From: Dehalococcoidia bacterium | GTDB lineage: Bacteria > Chloroflexota > Dehalococcoidia > UBA3495 | Length of the DNA: 12,441 nucleotides | Assembly: GCA_002730485.1 (NCBI GenBank) | Contig: PCAH01000005.1 | Location: 1-12,441 of the forward strand | Reading direction: 5' to 3' | In this document: positions 7,101 to 12,441 of the stretch, piece by piece | How the letters are laid out: every line of letters begins with the position of its first letter | Numbering within the stretch: the first letter of the stretch is position 1 | Position numbers and translations under genes: made by a program | Notes under the pieces: generated by a model | The model's input: only the letters and a program-made list of their open reading frames with translations | Database searches by the model: none | What the model was told of the DNA's origin: nothing

Positions 7101-10100
7101 TCGCAGGGAGGCGACGGTTGAGAATGCCCGTGCGGGGGGTGTGTTCTATCACGGACGGCAGGCTGCACCGGGTTCCAAGGGACAGGGCATTCGACGGGGG
7201 GCACCGTGGGAACGGCTGAAGCCGTGGGGACCGCCACCACGGTCCCCGTGGTCGTCATCAGGCATGCACGTTGGCACCAAGGGTGCAGCGCGGGAACGAA
7301 TAGGCAAACCGTTCTACAGCCGCAACATGGAGAGGCAACTCCCCATATTCGCTGTTGAGGTGACGCCTCGTAACCCGTATCTGCCCAATGGAGAGGTTCT
7401 GGTTGAAAGCGGAGATATGGAAGTGCAGAATCTTCTCCGCAACTATGGTGGGAAACAGCAGGACTTGTTGGATGAGGGTTATGACGTTATCCCGTACGTC
7501 AACATGATTGAGGAACCGGGTTCGTTGTCGTATGTGATCCTTGACCCGGCATCTGTGAAGGTTCGTCCTACGCCAGAGTGGAGTGTTCCGGGTCAAGAGA
7601 TGGGGGAACCGGGGTCCCAGTGGTGGTCGGCGGAAGTGACCCGTGGCATGGGGGGCTTGGAACCGATGGAAGCCGATCTGGCAGCAGCACGGGAGACTGC
7701 CGAGCAGGGCGAAACGGCGTGGGTCAAGGCCGTGGATGATCGCCGTGAAGCAGAGCGTGTGTTTACCGAAGCCAAGGAAGAATGGGACACCCGTGCCCCG
7801 GCACTAAACCGGGCCGTGAAAGAGGCTGTTGAGGCTGGAGAGAAGGCAACGTCGTTGGAGGCGAAGGTCACGCCGCATCTAACTGTTGCGGAGATCAACC
7901 AGCGGCCACAGGTGCAGCAGGCGCAGGCGGTCCTTGATGAGGCTGACCGTCTTCTGGAGTTGGAAACGGAGCGTTTGGCGGCGGCGCGGGCGAACGTGGA
8001 TCGGCTGCGCAGGGAATATCCAAGAAGTCGGGCCATGAAAGCCGCTGCGCGAACAGCCGAACATTTTGAGGAACCAGACGAGAAGGCTTGGAGGGACAGG
8101 TTTCGGAGGGAGAGGGGCGGCAGGCCCACGGCGACGCAGGTCGGGAAGTGGCGGGGAGAGCGTCGTGCCGAAATGGAGGCTGCCTATTTGGTTCCCAAGA
8201 GGGGGCCGCTGAAGAACATCAAGCCGCGTAGGAATGCGTTGAAGGCGTGGCGTGTTGAGTGGGAAAACCGGTTGAGGGTTGCGCGGGATGAACTTCGGGA
8301 GGTAATGGCTGGTGCTGAGAAGCGTGCCGCTGAGGCGGAAGCCCCGCCTGAACGGCCTGTTGTGCCCAGAGAGGAGTTCACGCCATCGCAGGAGGATATT
8401 GAAGCGGCGGAAGCAGCGTTTGGGACCGCTGGTGAGGGTGGTGTAGCGGAGGCACGGCTGGGCCAAGGACAGCAGGCGAGAGTGGCACGTGATCGTCCCG
8501 AACTTGAGGACTATGTGCCGCCGGACGATCCGGTGCTGGCTCAGGAGATCAGCGACCTTGACAACGAAATCCTCAATGAGTTGGTGCCGGAGCAGGCACG
8601 TCGGCTAAAGGAAATAGAAGACTGGAGGGACTTGTCGTGGGCACAGCAACGGAACCGCACCAAGCGTGCAACGGACCAGCGGCAGAAGGTCACCAAGGCT
8701 AGGAACGCCGTAAAGAGGGCAAGGGCGCGTGTTGAGGCGGCACGGGCACGTTTACGCACCCGGACTACCAATCCGACGGTGGAGGCCGCCGAGGGGCGTC
8801 TGCGGCGCGCTGAGGAGAAACTGGTCGCTGAGCAGCAGGCAATGGACAAGATCGGTTTCGTGGCCGAGGACCGTTCTGCGAGGATGTTGCGGGAGGTTGA
8901 AACCAAACTGCACAAAGCGCGGCAAAAGGTGAGGGTAAAGAAGGGTGCGCGTACGCGGCAACAGAATCTTGCCATTCAACGTGAGGCGGCGAAACGGGAC
9001 GCCTACCAGTATGCGCCACCGGGTCCACGTCGGCCAAAGCAACAGTTCAGCAAGGAAATGAAAACTTCCCAGTATCTGCCGGGAGATCGGCGTGCCGTAC
9101 GGGGGGCAATGAACAGGGTACTCAAGTTGAACGCCAAGGTTAGGGCAACGTATGCCCCGGCGTACGACGATCAGATACAGGCGGCGGAGAGGGTGCTGGA
9201 CGCACGGTTACAGTTGGACGAGGCAAAGGCTGTGGTCGAAGACTTCACCCGCGAGGGTGAGGGTGGCATCGACGTAGGACTGGGTGGTCGTCATGTCCCC
9301 AAGGCCCCGGCCCATCCGGGTCGGATACAGCGCGCTGAGGAAATCGTCGCACGTGCGGAGGGTGGTTTGAGGGACGCCAGAAGGGGTGTCGCGGGCCGGG
9401 AGGTCATTATTGTTGGTGACACCGACCCACGGTTGCCGCGGCGGGCGAACCTGTTCGCAGTGAGAGGCGATATTGGGTTGGTGAACTTTGCCGGGAAACG
9501 CGACACCGTGATGAGGGTGCGCCGGGTGAGTAAACAGAAGAACACATGGAAGTTTACGAACATGGAACCGGCTTCTTCCCAGAATGCGGAGCGTGTGTTG
9601 TTGGGGGGAGAAAGTCGGGCTGCGATGCGCGATGCTGACCCGCCGTGGCATTTCTTGGATGAGTTTGATCCTGTTGAGGGGCGTCGCCTTGAGGGTCTTG
9701 AGGGGGAAACGTGGGACCCGGTGCAGCAGGCGACGTTGGCCCGCGAGCGTGCAACTAGGTCTGCCGGTACGGCAAGGAATTTGGGGGAGCAGCAGGCCGC
9801 TGCGGCGGCTCGTATGGGCCGCGAGTTGCCGCGTCCGGCGGAGGAGTTTCCGCCGTGGACATTTGGTGACCATGACGAGTTGAACGCTGCGTTGGGTATC
9901 AACTTGGAGAACTTGGAACTCAAGGTGAACTATGCGCGGGAACAAATCAAGATCCTGTTGGCGTCGTTTGTTGGGGTGGCGAATACTGATCCCACAGTCA
10001 AGGCCATGCGTGCGTTCCTGAGTGGCATTAGCCGACCGCTCACTGCGGGGCAGCCTCCGCTGTCGGGGATAAAGCGGATAGACGAGTACGTCAAGATTTG

Positions 10101-12303
10101 GAAGGAGTATGAGGGGCTTGAGGCGGCGATGCTGCATGAGCGGTTCCTTCGTGCGCCGGGGGATTTGGAAACGGCGCAGCAGCATTTGGCTGCGTTCAAT
10201 GATCGTGTGAAGGAGATAGCGGATCAGGCCGGGTTGGCTTCGGAGATGGTTGCCATTGAGGGTGCCGTGGAAGGTGCCGGTCAACGCCGTCTGGTTGCGT
10301 CGTCTGAGAAGGTGAAAGACCTGATTGCCAACAAGAACACGATGAAGGAACACGGCGAGAAGCAGGCTGCTCTGGTCAAGGAGAGCGCACGGCTGGAAAA
10401 ACTCATCGCCTCAAAGAGCGGCAAGGCGCAGCGTCATGCCGTTACGAGAGAGGGGCAGTTGGCTCGTATCGCTGCGTTGGAAGTCGAAGCGGGTTTCGTT
10501 GTGTTGGATGATGTGGCCGACACGGCGTACGACGCTATGCAGGATGCCGTGAGAACAATGGGGGGTGTCGATGAACGGATAGCGCGGACGCTGGCTAGTC
10601 TGCGGGAACGCAACCGTGCCATGGGGGGCGGCGATGATCTTCGCAAGATCAATGATCCGGCAGGGGGGTTCGTGGCACAGGGGAAGGATCTGAGGGGAGG
10701 GTTGCCCAGTGGTTCGACGCAGGATCTGGGCGACGTATTGCGTCGGTCTGTTGCCCGGTCGGTTGGTGTGGGGGGTTACGTGGCGGATGCTGGGACGGAT
10801 ACGACGATGTTTCAGATCAAGGCCGGTGTAAGGGAAGATGCCCAAATGTTCTTGAAGGAAGCCCTTTCCAAGAATGAGTGGGGGCCGTGGGTGTTGTTGG
10901 GTAGCGATGCCACGTTGAACGCTGAGGTGAAGGCGGTCATTGATGCGTTTGCTCAGGTGAACGATCCGGCGATGTTCGGGAAGGAGGGTTCGTTCTGGCG
11001 GGGTTGGGACAAGTTCCAAACCTATTTGAAGGCGGCGATGATTGCCACGCCGGGATTCGTGAATCGCAACATTTTCGGTGCATTCTTCAATGCCGTCATC
11101 GACGGGGTGAACCCGCAGTACCTGTTCAAGTCGTTGACCATGACTACAAGCGTTGCCAAGAGGGCGATGAAGGAACAGGTGACCTTCTATGAGGCGGCTA
11201 AGGCGTTCCGTAACGAGGGGGTCAAGGACTTCGACCAGTACGTGACCCTGCTGGAAACGGGTGTGCGCGGTGGGGGTCAGGCTGTCAGTTCGGTGGAGTT
11301 GGATCACGGGTTGCGTAACGCCGGGTGGCGTAGTTTGGAGATGCTGATTGGCCGTCCGGGTGGTACGGGGAAGCAGTGGAGCGTGTCGTGGAAGCCGTGG
11401 TCGCCACGGTTCGTTTTCTATCAGTCGGTGCGGTCGGTGAACAGTTACGTTGAGGACATTGTTCGTCTGGGTGTGGGGATGGACACGATGCGGTGGGGCG
11501 GCGATGCGAACGATGCTATTGCCCGGATTGCTAAGACACAGTTCGACTATGACGAGTTGACTCAGTTTGAGCGCCAGTGGGCTAAGCGGTTCTTCCCGTT
11601 CTATACGTGGACGCGGAAGAATGTGCCGTATCAGTTGAATCAGTTGGCGCGTCATCCAGCCAAGTACAACCGGATTTTGGCGATCAAGCGCAACATGGAG
11701 TTGGGAACGAAAGAGGAAGACATCGTGCCGGACTACTTCTTGGAGCCGTTTGGTGTCAGGACCCCGTGGTCTGGTGCGGGGGGCGTGATTTACAGTGCCC
11801 CCGACATTCCGTTTCAGGATTTGGCACGGTATGACCCGCTCCGCAAGGGGCCGAAGCAGGCTGGGCAGAATGTGCTATCTATGTTGACGCCGATTCTCAA
11901 GGCGCCCCTTGAGGCTGCTTTCGGCAAGCAGATTTACAGTGGGGTACCGTTTACTGGTCGTTACCAGTTGGCTCCTGTTGCGATCACGGGGATTCCGGGG
12001 TTGAGTCAGATCATGGAGCAGTCCGGGTTCATCAAGCGGGCGTCGAACGGGGATTTGAAGATGCGGGACCATCACATTTACGTGTTCACCAACATGCTTC
12101 CCACGTTGGGGTTGTTGCGGCGGTTGTTCCCGAACGAGCCGAAGTATCAGCGCAGCCTGATGCGGAATCTGATTAGCACATTGGGGGGAGTGTCGGTTTC
12201 GTTCAACACGGACGAGGCCAAGCACAACTGGTTGACGAACCTGCGGTATGAGCGTCAGGAGGAGCGTCAGGCGTGGAAAGACATGATCAGTCAGACGCGG
12301 TGA
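4189..12303 (+). CDS. Giant polyvalent-type phage protein with ADP-ribosyltransferase-like domain, 2704 aa
   Basis: GTG 4189 follows the upstream TGA after one codon. There is no Shine-Dalgarno, and the next in-frame Met is some 240 residues on, so GTG with coupled re-initiation is the best start. Order: Gly/Ala-rich hydrophobic segments (about 69-90 and 128-153) and VGDIYLDPLT (165-174); a long helical, basic region; a beta-leaning patch (about 674-740, GRVVKFEDTS onward); a coiled coil (about 855-884); an ADP-ribosyltransferase-like domain (about 984-1128: YHG, GMHVGT, YDVIPYVNMIEE, SYVILDP); charged coiled coil (about 1145-1735); a small beta insert (1738-1795); further helices; and a C-terminal module (about 2269-2704) with TPGFVNRNIFGAFFN and FFPFYTWTRKN. 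Phage polyvalent proteins are giant multidomain proteins thought to enter the cell with the DNA and act on host targets. Domain order, size and position before an endolysin fit. A tape-measure role is less likely given the enzyme-like domain. Coding certain; class probable; activity untested. Confidence 0.9.
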   Translation: MVLSLDDLLRTIAKGGGAGAQIAQSAIKPTALAAPPRAALSVGSLAGRGLLSSYTAPETSQHERRQGPGGLFGAALTGLTLPWGAAISTLKESIDLLQGEGFSPTEWWNQASTQYGFGDLIHDERKTVGWGLAGLGALTWNPLLAGSGAAVLANNIWADRIVGAVGDIYLDPLTHTRALGAFARAGGWKGTSKALANLSKTGRGIIQGVGKATSAAQKTKATTRAAQHLREAGLVDNALTDKQAVHQVREMIGAADEAMMAGRKGLSIMRARRSLDKSGDAGRRVADLLGLQPGMRGALPGTGGLGRAMGQSELWNKIMRDPDWVTKRQIREIPSFLKRGLPEEDLSRWVTDIRKGRKTARGVLREGGEIDETFIRLHANDYEKAQRLASQARQVAGQAARSSIEVPFPNIFKGAGGVGLGGRLIMQAADFPVRGALRVVSPKGTPSRTQLKLSSMFNPNDYVRGLLNSNKPYEVALGLNITDMARFARGNAQFFATSVDERTATLLKRASGLSVPDVDVTHLMRAIDGANGELSNPGFTAGDLPFAVRAAGDVKYGQTKGAIVGVNPDSLWFQNLPEALRDMYAENPARFLAIANDADAWLQTTDSFTSKAYGPRFAEDVLKAEQRGYDGPRRITERMKRAVLGPRKPRDERIPYEMHGRNMPASTRDRLYAPGRVVKFEDTSREALPEALVPDAIGPLVENGVVVRKAPKFGQPPESGEIVQVLYEAPDEPFRFKFPNAVGKSLDQQANEVMQRNFGVDLFEERFSVLADDWKKGMERDIKMQYFMQNLSREYPAEDLSDLLDDIYAATKEMDLADKGLLGTNRDLAKQRSLAVDRARFMDDNEAAAAAGDLKRQAVLQQQDELAGQVNSLQREMDAIEEFLTSAGVDTQKLGAARSMLEAKEKRIALARTKPTGKQSAAHRLAAWEDPVLDVEGAARRVEAIDATIRSMREVQDAFEGLAGVDMAPLARREATVENARAGGVFYHGRQAAPGSKGQGIRRGAPWERLKPWGPPPRSPWSSSGMHVGTKGAARERIGKPFYSRNMERQLPIFAVEVTPRNPYLPNGEVLVESGDMEVQNLLRNYGGKQQDLLDEGYDVIPYVNMIEEPGSLSYVILDPASVKVRPTPEWSVPGQEMGEPGSQWWSAEVTRGMGGLEPMEADLAAARETAEQGETAWVKAVDDRREAERVFTEAKEEWDTRAPALNRAVKEAVEAGEKATSLEAKVTPHLTVAEINQRPQVQQAQAVLDEADRLLELETERLAAARANVDRLRREYPRSRAMKAAARTAEHFEEPDEKAWRDRFRRERGGRPTATQVGKWRGERRAEMEAAYLVPKRGPLKNIKPRRNALKAWRVEWENRLRVARDELREVMAGAEKRAAEAEAPPERPVVPREEFTPSQEDIEAAEAAFGTAGEGGVAEARLGQGQQARVARDRPELEDYVPPDDPVLAQEISDLDNEILNELVPEQARRLKEIEDWRDLSWAQQRNRTKRATDQRQKVTKARNAVKRARARVEAARARLRTRTTNPTVEAAEGRLRRAEEKLVAEQQAMDKIGFVAEDRSARMLREVETKLHKARQKVRVKKGARTRQQNLAIQREAAKRDAYQYAPPGPRRPKQQFSKEMKTSQYLPGDRRAVRGAMNRVLKLNAKVRATYAPAYDDQIQAAERVLDARLQLDEAKAVVEDFTREGEGGIDVGLGGRHVPKAPAHPGRIQRAEEIVARAEGGLRDARRGVAGREVIIVGDTDPRLPRRANLFAVRGDIGLVNFAGKRDTVMRVRRVSKQKNTWKFTNMEPASSQNAERVLLGGESRAAMRDADPPWHFLDEFDPVEGRRLEGLEGETWDPVQQATLARERATRSAGTARNLGEQQAAAAARMGRELPRPAEEFPPWTFGDHDELNAALGINLENLELKVNYAREQIKILLASFVGVANTDPTVKAMRAFLSGISRPLTAGQPPLSGIKRIDEYVKIWKEYEGLEAAMLHERFLRAPGDLETAQQHLAAFNDRVKEIADQAGLASEMVAIEGAVEGAGQRRLVASSEKVKDLIANKNTMKEHGEKQAALVKESARLEKLIASKSGKAQRHAVTREGQLARIAALEVEAGFVVLDDVADTAYDAMQDAVRTMGGVDERIARTLASLRERNRAMGGGDDLRKINDPAGGFVAQGKDLRGGLPSGSTQDLGDVLRRSVARSVGVGGYVADAGTDTTMFQIKAGVREDAQMFLKEALSKNEWGPWVLLGSDATLNAEVKAVIDAFAQVNDPAMFGKEGSFWRGWDKFQTYLKAAMIATPGFVNRNIFGAFFNAVIDGVNPQYLFKSLTMTTSVAKRAMKEQVTFYEAAKAFRNEGVKDFDQYVTLLETGVRGGGQAVSSVELDHGLRNAGWRSLEMLIGRPGGTGKQWSVSWKPWSPRFVFYQSVRSVNSYVEDIVRLGVGMDTMRWGGDANDAIARIAKTQFDYDELTQFERQWAKRFFPFYTWTRKNVPYQLNQLARHPAKYNRILAIKRNMELGTKEEDIVPDYFLEPFGVRTPWSGAGGVIYSAPDIPFQDLARYDPLRKGPKQAGQNVLSMLTPILKAPLEAAFGKQIYSGVPFTGRYQLAPVAITGIPGLSQIMEQSGFIKRASNGDLKMRDHHIYVFTNMLPTLGLLRRLFPNEPKYQRSLMRNLISTLGGVSVSFNTDEAKHNWLTNLRYERQEERQAWKDMISQTR
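7138..7572 (+). other. ADP-ribosyltransferase-like domain inside the giant protein
   Basis: Residues about 984-1128 of the 2704-aa protein. The recognised elements are V-F-Y-H-G-R (985-990, His 988), G-M-H-V-G-T-K (1025-1031), a strand IFAVEVTPRNPYLPNG, then D-E-G-Y-D-V-I-P-Y-V-N-M-I-E-E (1095-1109) and S-L-S-Y-V-I-L-D-P-A-S-V-K (1112-1124). This succession matches the ART domains known from phage polyvalent proteins: 'YHGT ... GIHFGT ... NPL ... GYDGIVYxNxxE ... SYIVFDPxQIK'. In that scheme His 988 would contact NAD and Glu 1108 would be the catalytic glutamate. The second residue of the usual GYDG is kept but the following Gly is Val. The stretch between 992 and 1024 is unusually Pro/Trp-rich. 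Transfer of ADP-ribose from NAD to a host protein or nucleic acid is the predicted activity. Confidence 0.65.
7621..9393 (+). other. Long charged coiled-coil region of the giant protein
   Basis: Residues about 1145-1735 are dominated by Glu, Arg, Ala, Lys and Gln with helix-favouring heptad-like spacing (for example VLDEADRLLELETERLAAAR, KNAVKRARARVEAARARL-like stretches and VEAAEGRLRRAEEKLVAEQQ). Short Pro-containing breaks interrupt it. This suggests several long helices or helical hairpins rather than one rod. No enzymatic motif is visible. It may act as a spacer or oligomerisation section within the particle. Confidence 0.6.
9400..9573 (+). other. Small beta-rich insert between helical regions
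   Basis: Residues about 1738-1795 switch from helical to strand-like sequence: EVIIVGDTDPRLP, NLFAVRGDIGLVNFAG, DTVMRVRRVSKQKNTWKFTN. Several short alternating hydrophobic strands with Gly/Asp turns suggest a compact SH3-like or beta-barrel module of about 55 residues. I cannot assign a family. Confidence 0.45.
10993..12300 (+). other. C-terminal phage polyvalent/internal-virion module
   Basis: Residues about 2269-2704 of the giant protein. Landmarks are TPGFVNRNIFGAFFNAVIDG (2287-2306), FYQSVRSVNSYVEDIVRLG, then FDYDELTQFERQWAKRFFP and FYTWTRKNVPYQLNQLARHP (up to about 2490), and a Gly/Pro-rich end with LTPILKAPLEAAFGK. I recall the combination 'P-G-F-x-x-R-N ... F-x-Y-x-x-L-T-x-x-E-R ... 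P-F-Y-T-[WF]-x-R-K-N-x-P-x-Q' from very large proteins of many uncharacterised phages, often labelled polyvalent-associated. The aromatic and basic PFYTWTRKN segment could be membrane-interacting. Family recall is from memory, without a search. Confidence 0.55.
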
Positions 12304-12325
12304 CGGGACAAAGTGGCCTTTAGGT

Positions 12326-12441
12326 ATGTTCTACATTAGTCGCCATCAGTGGGATGCGCAGCCGCCGCCCGGCGGCAAGTTCGATCCGTTGAGCAAGCAC
12401 CGCGTGGAGGGTGTCATCATTCACCATTCCGGGGTGGAGGA
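12326..12441 (+). CDS. Endolysin, N-acetylmuramoyl-L-alanine amidase (Amidase_2/PGRP type), 5' part
   Basis: ATG 12326 begins 22 bases after the giant gene's stop, and the frame is open to the window edge (38 codons). The peptide starts MFYISRHQWDAQPPPGGKFD and ends HRVEGVIIHHSGVE. Amidase_2/PGRP domains typically begin '[IV]-x-R-x-x-W-x-A-x-P-P', then have a strand '[VI]-x-x-[IV]-[IV]-[IV]-H-H-[ST]', exactly as here. His 33 (first His of IIHHS) corresponds to the first zinc-ligand histidine. The enzyme cleaves the amide bond between N-acetylmuramic acid and L-alanine in peptidoglycan for host lysis. There is no clear Shine-Dalgarno: AGG at 12322-12324 is too close. Translation may depend on termination of the upstream gene. 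The remaining zinc ligands, catalytic residues and any cell-wall-binding domain lie beyond the window. Confidence 0.85.
   Translation, partial: MFYISRHQWDAQPPPGGKFDPLSKHRVEGVIIHHSGVE

Noticed and set aside
4189..12303. Tail tape-measure protein as the identity of the giant gene
   Set aside because: Length alone would allow it. The ART-like domain, the numerous mixed modules and the PFYTWTRKN-type C-terminus fit a polyvalent or ejected protein better. It cannot be fully excluded.
12313..12339. GTG 12313 as start of the gene after the giant ORF
   Set aside because: It runs into TAG after eight codons. The ATG at 12326 in another frame gives the recognisable amidase N-terminus.

Overview
The window is one continuous, plus-strand block of late (virion and lysis) genes from a double-stranded DNA bacteriophage. 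Composition is moderately GC-rich. Leucine is mostly encoded by TTG, and TTA, CTA and TCA are rare. Genes are packed head to tail with 1-base overlaps (TAGTG, TGATG, TGATG) or gaps of 3 to 22 bases. This resembles phages of actinobacteria or other GC-rich bacteria, but no host marker is present, so the host is inference. I see no tRNA, CRISPR array, integrase, insertion sequence, convincing promoter or terminator.

Left part (1-1114): the tail of an unidentified gene (ends at 95), a 42-residue coiled-coil protein, a 94-residue beta-rich putative virion protein, a 54-residue protein consisting mainly of a tail-fibre-type motif, and a 141-residue helical Gln-rich protein. Most of these starts have a recognisable Shine-Dalgarno sequence.

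Middle (1114-4185): a 1023-residue repeat-bearing protein. It has Ala/Pro linkers near both ends, twelve gapless 11-residue repeats with an aromatic residue at position 5 and Glu at position 9, and three copies of a larger G-[IV]-D...N-P-x-[YF]-G repeat. It is probably a structural or internal virion protein.

Right part (4189-12303): a giant 2704-residue protein. It has a hydrophobic N-terminal region, an embedded domain resembling the ADP-ribosyltransferases of phage polyvalent proteins, a long charged coiled-coil section, and a C-terminal module with FVNRN and PFYTWTRKN motifs that I associate with large phage polyvalent or internal virion proteins. It lies in the same reading frame as the 1023-residue gene, separated by one TGA and one sense codon. 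Immediately downstream begins an Amidase_2/PGRP-type endolysin, cut by the window end.

Working model (inference): the two large proteins are packaged in the virion and delivered with the DNA. The giant protein would combine membrane-interaction and structural modules with an enzymatic effector, the ADP-ribosyltransferase, that could modify a host target at infection. The lysis gene closes the late transcript.
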